Under the pieces are notes generated by a model, which searched no databases, was not told the DNA's origin, and worked only from the letters and a program-made list of their open reading frames with translations. From Crossiella equi (GTDB taxonomy: Bacteria; Actinomycetota; Actinomycetes; Mycobacteriales; Pseudonocardiaceae), in the NCBI RefSeq assembly GCF_017876755.1, contig NZ_JAGIOO010000001.1, positions 3,209,786 to 3,273,785 on the forward strand: 64,000 bases of DNA, read 5' to 3'. Shown here piece by piece: positions 49,668 to 58,616 of this stretch; within the stretch, counting starts at the first letter, position 1; every line of letters starts with the position of its first letter. The position numbers and the translations under genes were made by a program.

Positions 49668-50122
49668 AGGTCGGAGACCTGGTCGAGGACTTCGAGCTGC
49701 CGGACCAGGACGGCAAACCGCGCACGCTGAGCGGTCTGCTGGCCGACGGCCCGGTGGTGCTGTTCTTCTACCCGGCGGCGATGACCGGCGGCTGCACCAT
49801 GGAGAGCTGCCACTTCCGCGACCTGGCCGCGGAGTTCGCCGAGGTCGGCGCGCAGCGCGTGGGCATCAGCGCGGACACCGTGGAGAAGCAGCGCCAGTTC
49901 AGCGACATCAACTCTTTCGACTACCCGCTGCTGTCCGATGTGGACAAGAAGGTGGCCAACCAGTTCGGGGTGGCGCGCAAGCTCATCCCGATGATCGCGG
50001 TGAAGCGGCACACCTTCGTCATCGGCACCGACCGCCGCGTCATCGCGGTGATCAAGAGCGAGCTGAAGATGAACGTGCACGCGGACGAGGCCCTCAAGGC
50101 CCTCCGCGCGCACGTCGCCTGA
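49664..50122 (+). CDS. peroxiredoxin, Bcp/AhpE type
   Basis: 152 residues. The active-site region VVLFFYPAAMTGGCTMESCHFRD carries the peroxidatic Cys (GGCTMESC) with Thr in T-x2-C position and a second Cys four residues on, as in Bcp. GISADTVEKQRQFSDINSFDYPLLSD and GVARKLIPMIAVKRHTFVIG complete the thioredoxin fold. It reduces peroxides, perhaps lipid peroxides given the lipid-modifying operon. The ATG overlaps the DUF1295 stop. Confidence 0.9.
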   Translation: MKVGDLVEDFELPDQDGKPRTLSGLLADGPVVLFFYPAAMTGGCTMESCHFRDLAAEFAEVGAQRVGISADTVEKQRQFSDINSFDYPLLSDVDKKVANQFGVARKLIPMIAVKRHTFVIGTDRRVIAVIKSELKMNVHADEALKALRAHVA

Positions 50123-50140
50123 CCTGCCGGTCCGGGTGCC

Positions 50141-51376
50141 TCAGGTGCGGCGGAGACCGATCTGCCACACGTCGAGGTACCCGGACCGGAACCCGGCCTC
50201 GGAGTAGGCCAGGTAGAACTCCCACATGCGGCGGAACGTGCTGTCGAAGCCCAGCTGCTCCACCCGCGGCCAGTTGGCCAGGAACCGCTGCCGCCACTGG
50301 CGCAGCGTGCGCGCGTAGTCCTGGCCCAGCGAACGCCGTCCCAGCCCGGTCAGCCGGGTGTTCTCCCGGACGTTGCGGCCGATGGACTCCAGGGACGGGC
50401 ACAGCCCGCCGGGGAAGATGTACTTGTGGATCCAGGTGTAGCTGTCGCTGGTGGCCAGCATCCGGTCGTGCGGCATGGTGATCGCCTGGATGGCCACCCG
50501 CCCGCCGGGCCGGGTCAGCCGGTCCAGGGTGGCGAAGTACTCCGGCCAGAACTCCCGGCCGACCGCCTCGATCATCTCCACGCTCACCACGGCGTCGTAG
50601 GCACCGGTGGCCTCGCGGTAGTCCTGCAACCGCACGGTCACCGCGCCGGAGAGCCCGGCCTCCGCGATGCGCGCCTCGGCCAGCTGCTTCTGCTCCGCGG
50701 AGATCGTCAGCGAGGTGACGGTGGCCCCGCGCCGCGCCGCCCGGATGGCCAGCGCGCCCCAGCCGGTGCCGATCTCCAGCACCTGGCTGCCCGGGCCGAC
50801 ACCCGCGTAGTCGAGGATGCCGTCGATCTTGCGCTCCTGGGCCAGCTCCAGGTCGTCGCTGCCGGGGGCGAACCAGGCCGAGGAGTAGGTCATGGTCGGG
50901 TCGAGGAACTCGGCGAACAGCTCGTTGGACAGGTCGTAGTGCCGGTGGATGTTCGCCCGGGCACCGGAGACGGTGTTGCGCTCGGCGGCGGGCTGGGTGC
51001 GCTCCACCCAGTGCCGGGCCAGCTGCAACGGCTTCGGGATGAGCGTGGCCATCCGCGCCGCGAACGGGGTGAGCAGGTCGGCCAGGTCGGCCGTGGTCCA
51101 GTCACCGGCCATGTAGGACTCGCCGAAGCCGATCTTGGCGTCCGCGCCGAGGCGGCTGAAGAAGTCGCGGGGCCGCAGGATCCGCATCAGCGGTGCCTCC
51201 GGACCACCCGCGCCCAGCCGTTCGCCTCCGGCCAGCAGCACGCGCACCGGCAGGTCGCGCACCGCGTGCCGGAACAGGCGTTGCGCCACCCACGCGCGGA
51301 CCGGGCTGTGCGGCGGGGAGGCCAGCCCGGGCCAGTTGGTCTCGACGGGCTTGCGCCCAGTGGAAAGTGTCGTCAC
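50141..51376 (-). CDS. second cyclopropane-fatty-acyl-phospholipid synthase-like methyltransferase
   Basis: 411 residues. GESYMAGDWTTADLADLLTPFAARM, then RHYDLSNELFAEFLDPTMTYSSAWF, the SAM motif VLEIGTGWGALAIRAARRG, VSVEMIEAVGREFWPEYF and FPGGLCPSLESI mark the family. It differs clearly from the CFA-type gene at 47587, so they are not a recent duplicate. The GTG start overlaps the upstream gene. It is last in a four-gene leftward operon with hydrolase, FAD oxidoreductase and DUF1365, a set conserved in many bacteria for modified fatty acids. Confidence 0.9.
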   Translation of the reverse strand: MTTLSTGRKPVETNWPGLASPPHSPVRAWVAQRLFRHAVRDLPVRVLLAGGERLGAGGPEAPLMRILRPRDFFSRLGADAKIGFGESYMAGDWTTADLADLLTPFAARMATLIPKPLQLARHWVERTQPAAERNTVSGARANIHRHYDLSNELFAEFLDPTMTYSSAWFAPGSDDLELAQERKIDGILDYAGVGPGSQVLEIGTGWGALAIRAARRGATVTSLTISAEQKQLAEARIAEAGLSGAVTVRLQDYREATGAYDAVVSVEMIEAVGREFWPEYFATLDRLTRPGGRVAIQAITMPHDRMLATSDSYTWIHKYIFPGGLCPSLESIGRNVRENTRLTGLGRRSLGQDYARTLRQWRQRFLANWPRVEQLGFDSTFRRMWEFYLAYSEAGFRSGYLDVWQIGLRRT

Positions 51377-52098
51377 CGGATGCCCTCCTGGGGTGCGTGC
51401 ACGACTCGGCGGACCACGGGTACCCGGCGCAGCCACAGCGCTATGCCGTGCCACCGGATCAACGCGGTCACCCGATAGGTGAGTAACGGGCGTCGGAACA
51501 GCATGCGCACCAGCGCGCCCGCGGTGAGGTCGACCTTGCGCCCGCGCAGGGTGGCCACGAACGGCGGCGCGTCCTGGCGCCGCAGCGTGATCCCCACCGA
51601 GACCTCGTCCCCCGGCGGGCTGATCCGCATGTGGTAGCGGCCGCCCACCGGCAGGAAGGGCGAGACGTAGAACTCCTTGGCCACGTCGACCCGTCCGTCC
51701 CGGTCGGGGTGCAGCAGGTAGCAGTGTCGTTCGCCGTAGGTGTTGTGCACCTCGGCCAGCACGCACACCAGCGAGCCCTCGGGGTCGTGGCACCAGTACA
51801 GGCTGAGCGGGTTGAACACGTACCCGAGCAGGCGCGCGTTCGCCATCAGCACGACCTGGCCGCCGTGCAGATCTATTCCGCGCGTGGCCAGGAAGGCCTC
51901 CACGTTCTCGCGGATCGACCTGTCGGGTGAACCGAGGTGGTCGCGGGCCTCGAACCGGGCGAACGGCCGCAGCCAGAACGGCAGCCGCGGCAGGGCGTCC
52001 AGGTCCACGCGCCAGAGGTAGACCTGGTGGCGCAACACCTTGTGCACACGTTCGCGTCGCACGTGGACGACCTCGGCGTCGTAGAGCGCGGCGCTCAC
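51373..52098 (-). CDS. DUF1365 family protein
   Basis: 241 residues. It starts LYDAEVVHVRRERVHKVLRHQVYLWRVDL and has GGQVVLMANARLLGYVFNPLSLYWCHD and EVHNTYGERHCYLL, strong DUF1365 motifs. No enzyme activity is established for this family, but it is almost always next to the FAD-dependent oxidoreductase and CFA synthase seen here. GTG start overlaps the FAD gene stop (GTGA). Confidence 0.88.
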   Translation of the reverse strand: MSAALYDAEVVHVRRERVHKVLRHQVYLWRVDLDALPRLPFWLRPFARFEARDHLGSPDRSIRENVEAFLATRGIDLHGGQVVLMANARLLGYVFNPLSLYWCHDPEGSLVCVLAEVHNTYGERHCYLLHPDRDGRVDVAKEFYVSPFLPVGGRYHMRISPPGDEVSVGITLRRQDAPPFVATLRGRKVDLTAGALVRMLFRRPLLTYRVTALIRWHGIALWLRRVPVVRRVVHAPQEGIR

Positions 52099-53351
52099 CA
52101 GGTGACCCCGAACGCCTGGGCCGCGCGCACACCCGAGGCGCAGCCGTCCTCGTGGAACCCCCAGCCGTGGTAGGCGCCCGCGTAGGCGGTGACCGGTGTG
52201 GTCAGCTCGGGCAGACGCCGTTGCGCGGCAACGGACTCCGGGGTGTACACCGGGTGCTCGTAGACCATGCGCGCGAGCACGGAGCGCTCCGGCACCCGGT
52301 CGACGGCGTTGAGCGTGACCACGTAGTCCTCGGGCTCGGCCAGCCGCATCAGCCGGTTCATGTGGTAGCTCACCAGCACCGGCCCGGCCCGGCCCGAGCA
52401 GTCGGGCTTGCGGTAGTTCCACGCGGCGCGGGCGGCGGGCGCGCTGGGCAGCACCGAGGTGTCGGTGTGCAGCCAGGTCTCGTTGCGGGAGTAGCGGAAC
52501 GCGCCCAGCACCGCGATCTCGGCGGGCGTCGGGTCGGTGAGCAGGGCGAGGGCCTGGTCGGGGTGCGTGGCCAGCACGACGTGGTCGAAGCGGTGCTCGT
52601 GGTCGGCGTCGTCCCGCACCAGCGCGCCGTCCGGGGTCCGGCTGACCGCGCGCACCGGTGTCGCGGTGTGCACGGCGGCCAGGTTCTTCGCCGCCCGTTC
52701 GACGTAGGTGCGCGAGCCGCCGGTGACCGTGCGCCACTGGTGGCTGCCGCCGATGGACAGCAGCCCGTGGTGGTGCAGGAACTCGAACAGGTAGCGCGCC
52801 GGGTACCGGCGGCTCTCCCCCGGTCCGGAGGACCACACCGCGGAGACCACGGGCAGCATGAAGTGGTCGGCGAAGTAGCGCGAGTAGCCGCCCACGCTCA
52901 GGAACGCGCCGAGCGTGACGTCCTCGGCGTCCGGGTCGGCGAGCAGCTTGCGGGCGTGCCGGTGGAACCGGGTGACCTCGCCGAGCAGCCGCAGGTACCG
53001 GGTGTTGGCGAGGTTGCCGGGCTGGGCGAACAGGCCGGGCAGCCGCCGGGCGCCCGCGTACTCCAGGCCGCAGCCGTCGCAGCGCACGCTCATCGACATC
53101 TCGGAGTCCTGCGTGGCCACACCCAGCTCGGCGAAGAGCCTGCACAGGTTCGGGTAGGTGGCGCGGTTGTGCACGATGAACCCGGAGTCCACCGCGGCCA
53201 GCCGCCCGTCCCGGGTGGGCAGGTCGTGGGTGTGCGCGTGCCCGCCGAGCCGGTCCTCCCGCTCGAACAGGGTGACCTCGTGGCGTCGTTGCAGCAGGTA
53301 GGCGGCGGTCAGCCCGGCGACCCCGCTGCCGATCACGGCGACCTTGCTCAT
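52095..53351 (-). CDS. FAD-dependent amine-oxidase-like oxidoreductase
   Basis: 418 residues. GSGVAGLTAAYLLQRRHEVTLFEREDRLGGHAHTH (GxGxxG at 8-13 and the FAD Glu near 31) is the Rossmann start. FIVHNRATYPNLCRLFAELG and the C-terminal YAGAYHGWGFHEDGCASGVRAA close the FAD site. Such proteins of the NAD/FAD-binding DUF family pair with DUF1365 and CFA synthase and are proposed to desaturate or oxidise modified acyl chains. It overlaps both neighbours. Confidence 0.9.
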   Translation of the reverse strand: MSKVAVIGSGVAGLTAAYLLQRRHEVTLFEREDRLGGHAHTHDLPTRDGRLAAVDSGFIVHNRATYPNLCRLFAELGVATQDSEMSMSVRCDGCGLEYAGARRLPGLFAQPGNLANTRYLRLLGEVTRFHRHARKLLADPDAEDVTLGAFLSVGGYSRYFADHFMLPVVSAVWSSGPGESRRYPARYLFEFLHHHGLLSIGGSHQWRTVTGGSRTYVERAAKNLAAVHTATPVRAVSRTPDGALVRDDADHEHRFDHVVLATHPDQALALLTDPTPAEIAVLGAFRYSRNETWLHTDTSVLPSAPAARAAWNYRKPDCSGRAGPVLVSYHMNRLMRLAEPEDYVVTLNAVDRVPERSVLARMVYEHPVYTPESVAAQRRLPELTTPVTAYAGAYHGWGFHEDGCASGVRAAQAFGVTW

Positions 53352-54058
53352 GCCGCCCTCCCCGCCAGCGGCACCCGCAGCCCCTCGGGCGCGGGCAGGG
53401 CGAAGGCCCGGTCCAGCTCGGTGTCCCACGGCCCGAACCCCAGGGCACCGAAGGTGAACCGGCGCACCAGCGCGGTCCACTCGGCCGCGCGGCGCAGCAT
53501 GGCGTGGTTCTCGCCGTGCACGTCGAAGCGGCACACCCGGCTGGCGACCTCGCGGGCGCGCAGCGCGTACCGGTAGGACAGCCGGGGGTCGGTCCAGCGC
53601 TCGCGGTCGCCGTGCGCGATGAGCACGGTGCCACCGCTGAGCTGCCCGACCGGCTCGCCCTCGGGCAGCCACGGGGCCAGCGCGGCGATCCCGGCCACGC
53701 CCGGCCGGTGCACGCGCAGCGCGGTGCGGCCGCCCATGGAGTGCCCGACCAGCACCACCGGTACGCCCGGGTGGCGGCGCGCGGCCTCGTCCAGGGCCCA
53801 GTCCGCGTCGCGCACCGGGTCCTCCTCGGGTGCGTTCCAGCCCCGGAAGCGGTAGCGCAGCAGCCAGACGCCCAGGCCCAGGCGGGCGCCCTCGCGGTGC
53901 AGGTCGCGGGCGAAGGGCAGCATGCGCAGGTAGGCGAGACTGCCCCGGTGCGGGCGGTCGTGGCTGTGCTCCCGGCCGCCGTGCAGCAGGAGCACCAGTG
54001 CGCGCGTCTGGTCGACCGGCCACTCGGCCAGCCGGGGGATTCGCGGATCGCCGGGCAT
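53348..54058 (-). CDS. alpha/beta hydrolase
   Basis: 236 residues. LVLLLHGGREHS opens the fold, VLVGHSMGGRTAL (about 103-115) holds the nucleophile Ser, GTVLIAHGDRERWTDP the Asp region, and FDVHGENHAML the catalytic His. First gene of the leftward lipid operon, overlapping the FAD gene by ATGA. A lipase or deacylase step in fatty-acid remodelling is inferred from context. Confidence 0.85.
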   Translation of the reverse strand: MPGDPRIPRLAEWPVDQTRALVLLLHGGREHSHDRPHRGSLAYLRMLPFARDLHREGARLGLGVWLLRYRFRGWNAPEEDPVRDADWALDEAARRHPGVPVVLVGHSMGGRTALRVHRPGVAGIAALAPWLPEGEPVGQLSGGTVLIAHGDRERWTDPRLSYRYALRAREVASRVCRFDVHGENHAMLRRAAEWTALVRRFTFGALGFGPWDTELDRAFALPAPEGLRVPLAGRAA

Positions 54059-54102
54059 GCCTGGTCTTCGTCCGGGAATCCCGTTCGGTTCTAGGGTGAG
54101 TT

Positions 54103-56730
54103 CTAGGTCACATCCACCAGGCTGACCTCGCCGGTCGACCCGTTGACCGTGACGCGCTGACCAGTGCTGATGCGCTCGGTGGCGTCGGCGACGCCGACCA
54201 CGGCGGGGATGCCGTACTCGCGGGCGACAACCGCGCCGTGCGAGTTGGGGCCGCCCATCTCCATGACCAGGCCGCCCGCGGTGAGGAACAGCGGGGTCCA
54301 GCCAGGGTCGGTGGAGGGGGCGATGAGGATCTCGCCGGGTTCCAGGTGCGCGCCGGTGGGGTCGAGCACAACCCGGGCGGTGCCGGTGACCGTGCCGGTG
54401 GAGGCCGCGGTGCCGGTGAGCGCGCCCTCGACGTGCCCGGCGGCCAGTGCCTCGGGCTCGGTGCCGTCGGAGAGCAGCAGCCGGGGCAGGTGCCTGCGCC
54501 GCAGCTCGCGGGCGTGCTCGGCCTTGCGCTGTCCGACCAGCGCGCGGTGGTCGCGGCCGGACAGGGCGGTGCGGATCTCCCTGGTGTCCAGGAAGAACAC
54601 GTCCGCGGCCTCGGCCAGCAGACCCCGTTCGGCCAGGTCCGCGCCGAGCACGTGCAGCTGTTCGCGCATGGCGGCCAGGGACAGCACCAGGAGGTACTTG
54701 GGCAGCTCGCGCAGCCCGGCCAGCTCGCGCACCCGGGTCAGCGCCAGGCCCAGCAGCCGCGCCCGCACCGGGCCGCGCCGCCGGACCCGGGCGACCAGCT
54801 CGGCCAGCTTCGCCTCGGCCTCGGCGCGGGCGCGCTCGAACTGGGCGTCCGCGGCCAGCTCCGGCTGGTCGGCGCGCAGGTAGTTGGCCAGCACGCCGAG
54901 CACGTGCGTGGGGTCCTCGGCCCAGCGCGGCACGCCCAGGTCGATCTCGGCGACCGCGCGGTGCCCGTAGCGGGCGAGGAAGCCGGTCAGTCCACTGTGG
55001 AGCACCGGCGGCAGGTCACCGTCCCGGTACCGGGCGAGCAGGTCCTCCTTGGGCGAACCGGCCAGCACCGCGGCGGCGTCGGGATCGGCGCGCACGGCCG
55101 AGGCCAGGCGCCACAGGTCCAGGTCCATCTCGGTGGTCGGGTTGTGCGGGATGCCGCGCAGCACCACGCCGACCTCGTCCTCGCCGCCGTCCTTCCCGAG
55201 CAGTTTCCCGGCCAGCGCGGTGAGGGCGAACACGCTCGGGATGAGCGGCATGATCCGGGCCACCCGGGGACCGGTCACCACGCGCATCACGGACTCGACG
55301 AAGTCCAGGCGCCGCGACGGGTCCGCGTCGGCGGGCACGGTCAGGCCGGCCTCGATCGCGGCGGCCTGCCGGTGTGCCATCGCACGGGCCCTCGCCGGGT
55401 CGCGCAGCGCGGTGAGCAGGGTGAGCGGGGCGTGCGTGCGGCGGGCCACCCCGGCCAGGAAGCGCAGCACGGTGCCGTAGGAGCCCTTCTCCACCCGCAG
55501 CCGCTCGTCGGTGAACAGCGTCCGCAGCACCTGGGCGGACCGGGCCTCCATCAGGTCGAGCAGGCGCGGGGCGAGCGCACGGCCCAGCGGGCTGCGCACC
55601 ACCGGGGTGATGTCGACGAACAGGCGGCGCGCGGCCTCGGCGAAGGCGGGCGGTCCGGCGACCGGGTCCGGGACCCCGAACCCGACCGAGCCCGCGATGC
55701 CGCCTGCGGCCAGGCGCAGCCCGGCCAGGCCCGCCGGGGTGAGCGGGCGGTACACACCCTGGGCCACGCTGCCGTTGAAGAACACGCGCAGGCCGGGCTT
55801 GTCGGTGCGCGGCACCGGGAACAGCGTGGTGATCGGGCGGGCCTGGGTCAGCCACAGCACGCCCGCGGCGTCGATGGCCCACTCGATGTCCTGCGGGAGG
55901 CCGTAGTGCTGCTGCACCCGCCGCCCGAGTGTGACCAGGTCGCGCAGCTGCCCGGGGGTCACGCAGGCCTCGCTGTCACCGGGCTCGACCTCGGTCTGCT
56001 CGGTGCCCCCGCCCGGGCGGCCTCGGATGACCAGGCGCTTGTCGCCGAGCCGGGTCTGCTTCACCGCGCCGGTGTGCCCGTCCAGCACGAAGTGGTCGGG
56101 GTTGACCGAGCCGGAGACCACGGCCTCGCCGAGCCCGGGGCTGGCGTCGACCGCGACCTCCTCGCGGTTGCCGGTGACCGGGTTGGCGGTGAACATGACG
56201 CCCGCGACCTCGGCCTGCACCATGGCCTGCACGACCACGGCCAGGCGCACGGTCGAGTGGTCGATCTCGTTGGTGTCGCGGTAGCGCACCGCGCGGTCGG
56301 TCCACAGGGAGGCCCAGCAGCGGCGCACCGCGGCCAGCAGGGCGTCCGGGCCGACCACGTTGAGGCAGGTGTCCTGCTGACCGGCGAAGCTGGCGTGCGG
56401 CAGGTCCTCCGCGGTGGCCGAGGAGCGCACCGCCACCGGGATGTCCTCGCCCAGCTCCGCGTACGCGCGGGTGATCGCCTCGGCCAGCCCGGGCGGCACC
56501 GGGGCGGTGCGCACGCGCTCGCGGGCGGCGGCCGGGTCGGTGGCCGCGCCGGTGAGGTCGAGGGGGTCGGCGACCGCGCGGTAGGCGTGCGTGGTGAGCA
56601 CGAACCCGCCCGGTACCGGCAGCCCGGCGCCGATCATCTCCCCCAGGTTCGCCGCCTTGCCGCCGACCAGTTCCCCCTCCGCCGCCCTGATCTCGTTGAG
56701 AGTCAGGACGAAGGCCTCAACTGTGCCCAT
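54103..56730 (-). CDS. rph: rifampin phosphotransferase-like PEP-synthase-family enzyme
   Basis: 875 residues, close to RPH length (about 870). The N-terminal ATP-grasp domain has GGKAANLGEMIGAGLPVPGGFVLTT and RSSATAEDLPHASFAGQQDT. The middle domain begins FFNGSVAQGVYRPLTPAG, similar to the rifamycin-binding domain. The C-terminal swivelling His domain ends with GGPNSHGAVVAREYGIPAVVG, catalytic His near residue 831. It lacks the PEP-binding domain of true PEP synthase. RPH enzymes inactivate rifamycins with ATP. A MarR-type gene directly upstream overlaps it by 14 bases. The rifampin-associated 19-bp element usually found upstream was not seen. Confidence 0.82.
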   Translation of the reverse strand: MGTVEAFVLTLNEIRAAEGELVGGKAANLGEMIGAGLPVPGGFVLTTHAYRAVADPLDLTGAATDPAAARERVRTAPVPPGLAEAITRAYAELGEDIPVAVRSSATAEDLPHASFAGQQDTCLNVVGPDALLAAVRRCWASLWTDRAVRYRDTNEIDHSTVRLAVVVQAMVQAEVAGVMFTANPVTGNREEVAVDASPGLGEAVVSGSVNPDHFVLDGHTGAVKQTRLGDKRLVIRGRPGGGTEQTEVEPGDSEACVTPGQLRDLVTLGRRVQQHYGLPQDIEWAIDAAGVLWLTQARPITTLFPVPRTDKPGLRVFFNGSVAQGVYRPLTPAGLAGLRLAAGGIAGSVGFGVPDPVAGPPAFAEAARRLFVDITPVVRSPLGRALAPRLLDLMEARSAQVLRTLFTDERLRVEKGSYGTVLRFLAGVARRTHAPLTLLTALRDPARARAMAHRQAAAIEAGLTVPADADPSRRLDFVESVMRVVTGPRVARIMPLIPSVFALTALAGKLLGKDGGEDEVGVVLRGIPHNPTTEMDLDLWRLASAVRADPDAAAVLAGSPKEDLLARYRDGDLPPVLHSGLTGFLARYGHRAVAEIDLGVPRWAEDPTHVLGVLANYLRADQPELAADAQFERARAEAEAKLAELVARVRRRGPVRARLLGLALTRVRELAGLRELPKYLLVLSLAAMREQLHVLGADLAERGLLAEAADVFFLDTREIRTALSGRDHRALVGQRKAEHARELRRRHLPRLLLSDGTEPEALAAGHVEGALTGTAASTGTVTGTARVVLDPTGAHLEPGEILIAPSTDPGWTPLFLTAGGLVMEMGGPNSHGAVVAREYGIPAVVGVADATERISTGQRVTVNGSTGEVSLVDVT

Positions 56731-57193
56731 CCCCGTGCCTCCTCGCCGCGTCGGCCAGCAGCGTCATCGCCTCGCGGACGGTGCGCCGCTCGGTCTCGGA
56801 GAGGTGGGCCATCAGCCGCAGCTGCCCGTCCGCCCGGGTGCGGGCGAAGCCGAGCAGGAACTCGCGGCCGCTGTCGGTGAGCCCGACCCGCTTGGCGCGC
56901 CGGTCCGACTCGTCCTCGCGGCGCTGGACCAGCCCGCGTTGGGCGAGCTGGTCCAGCAGCCTGCTGGTGGCCGAGACGGACCGGCCGATGCGCCCGGCCA
57001 GCTCACGCACGGTGGGCTCGGCGCCCCGGTCGAGCGTGAACAGCGTGGCGAGCTGGACCAGCTGCAGGTCCGCGCCGCCGACGTCGTGGCTGAGCGTGAT
57101 CAGCATCTCGCCGATCATCTCCCGCCGGACGACGCTGAGCTCTTCCACCAGGCGGTCGCGTTCCGATGCGCTGATGACGTCCTCCGAAACCAT
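56717..57193 (-). CDS. MarR-family repressor upstream of rph-like gene
   Basis: 158 residues. The winged helix includes PTVRELAGRIGRSVSATSRLLDQLAQRGLVQRREDESDRRAKRVGLTDSG as the region about 68-117. Start ATG 57193 is taken; no ribosome site is visible and an inverted repeat TTGCA-N4-TGCAA covers the start, so a leaderless transcript under autoregulation is possible. It probably represses the rph-like gene and responds to an aromatic antibiotic. Confidence 0.82.
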   Translation of the reverse strand: MVSEDVISASERDRLVEELSVVRREMIGEMLITLSHDVGGADLQLVQLATLFTLDRGAEPTVRELAGRIGRSVSATSRLLDQLAQRGLVQRREDESDRRAKRVGLTDSGREFLLGFARTRADGQLRLMAHLSETERRTVREAMTLLADAARRHGDGHS

Positions 57194-57206
57194 TGCATGC
57201 TTGCAA
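57193..57206. promoter_or_regulatory. MarR operator-like inverted repeat
   Basis: TTGCATGCTTGCAA: TTGCA and TGCAA separated by 4 bases, overlapping the MarR start codon. A related TTGCA...TGCA repeat continues to its right (57201-57213). Typical size and position for a MarR site. Confidence 0.5.
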
Positions 57207-57266
57207 CTAGTGCAGTCGCGCAACGGTAGCGCCGAGCCGAGGAGGAGGTCAACGGGCGTTGGCCAG

Positions 57267-58430
57267 CTATCCCTGACGGGTCACCGTGAGCGTGTAGTCC
57301 ACGCTGCCGGACTTGCCGTCCGAGGTACCGGTGATCTTGATGGGGTAGCTGCCCGGCGCGACGTTGAACCCGGCCCAGATGAACGCGGTGGAGCTGCCGC
57401 CGCTGCTGACCGTGGCCGGGGAGAAGGTGATGTTCACGCCGCTGGGCGCGCCGGTGGCGCTGAGGCCGACCTGCGAGCCGCCGGTGACCGTGACGCGGGT
57501 CTGGGCGAAACCGCCGGGGCGCACGCTGCCGGACACGGGACTGGCGGCGAGCTTGATGTCGCCGGGCGGGGGCTCCTCACCGCCTTCGAGCTGCGCCTTC
57601 ACCCAGTCACCCATGTCGTTGTTGAGGCGGCCGTAGATCGAGTACCACTTGAAGTCGCTGCGGCTCCACGAGGCGACTCCGGCGACCTTGCCGTCCACGA
57701 GCAGCGGGCCGCCGCTGTCCCCGGGCAGGACGGTCACGCGGCCGTCCGGGTAGCCCGCGCAGATCATGGTGGCGTCCTTGAACCCGGCGCCCACTCCCTG
57801 GCACTTGTTCGTGCCGTCCACGATCGGCAGCTCGAAGCGGTGCAGCTCGACGTTGCGGGACTCGTCGTTGTGGTCCTTCTTGCCGTAGCCCAGGCCCACC
57901 CCGTTCTTGCCCGGCGTGTTGAGGCCGGTGTCGGCGGAGGTGGCGAACTTGGCGTACTGGCCGCCGGGCACCGGGATGTCGTCCGCGGTGGTGACCACGG
58001 CGACGTCGTAGCCCTGGTCGAAGTTCACGTACTTGGGGTGCTTCTTGTACGTGACGGCCTTGGTGCGGAAGCCGGTGCCCTGGTTGAGGTCGTCCAGGCC
58101 GTAGATGAAGGACTTCTCGCCGGAGGAGTCGGCGCAGTGCGCGGCGATGAGGATCTTGCGCGGGGCGATGACCGAGCCGGTGCAGGACTGGCCCTGCGGG
58201 CGCGGGCCGCCCTCGCGGACCCCGGCGATGAGGTACGGGTAGTCCTTGACGGAGGCGGGCTTGCCGCCGATGGACAGCCCACCGGCCCCGCCCGGCGGCG
58301 GCTGGGCGAGGTCGGTGGGTGCGACGGCACGCGCGCCGTCGTGGTTGACGAGTGCTGCGGCGGGCAGCACCGGTAGCGCGAGCGCGGTGACCGTCAGGGC
58401 GATCAGGCTCGCCCTCCGTGGGATGCGCAC
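57267..58430 (-). CDS. secreted trypsin-like serine protease with C-terminal Ig-like domain
   Basis: 387 residues. A signal peptide (VRIPRRASLIALTVTALALPVLPAAA) and a short propeptide lead to the S1 protease with IGGKPASVKDYPYLIAG, catalytic His in LIAAHC, Asp in YDVAVV and Ser in LPGDSGGPLL, plus paired cysteines. After about residue 280 a PPPGD linker leads to an Ig-like beta domain (SVRPGGFAQTRVTVTGG, VAPGSYPIKITGTSDG) usual on secreted actinobacterial proteases. GTG 58430 has GGGAGGA upstream. It degrades external protein; it could also process secreted peptides, which is speculation. Confidence 0.9.
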   Translation of the reverse strand: MRIPRRASLIALTVTALALPVLPAAALVNHDGARAVAPTDLAQPPPGGAGGLSIGGKPASVKDYPYLIAGVREGGPRPQGQSCTGSVIAPRKILIAAHCADSSGEKSFIYGLDDLNQGTGFRTKAVTYKKHPKYVNFDQGYDVAVVTTADDIPVPGGQYAKFATSADTGLNTPGKNGVGLGYGKKDHNDESRNVELHRFELPIVDGTNKCQGVGAGFKDATMICAGYPDGRVTVLPGDSGGPLLVDGKVAGVASWSRSDFKWYSIYGRLNNDMGDWVKAQLEGGEEPPPGDIKLAASPVSGSVRPGGFAQTRVTVTGGSQVGLSATGAPSGVNITFSPATVSSGGSSTAFIWAGFNVAPGSYPIKITGTSDGKSGSVDYTLTVTRQG

Positions 58431-58616
58431 GGTGGTTCCTCCCGACAGGGCGGTGGCCAGCAGGGACGTGGCCGCTGCCAGCACCATCCGGGCGTGTGGA
58501 CACGCCGGACAATCCGGAGATCCATCCGTGGGCATACCTGATTAATGACCCCGGGCCCCCGCCCCGGGTGCGTGCCGCCGGGCCCGATGGGGCGGGCCCG
58601 GCCGGATCGCCCGAGC

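Noticed and set aside
51927-53576. A 549-codon plus-strand frame opposite the FAD and DUF1365 genes
   Set aside because: Same kind of antisense shadow; the minus-strand genes overlap in a tight operon and are recognisable.
54238-56880. An 880-codon plus-strand frame opposite the rph-like gene
   Set aside because: Antisense shadow rich in Gly, Arg, His and Asp with no domain.
57267-58430. The trypsin-like protease as the lanthipeptide leader peptidase
   Set aside because: It is 30 kb away, beyond the AICE, in no operon with lan genes, and the leader junction shows no clear Arg/Lys site.
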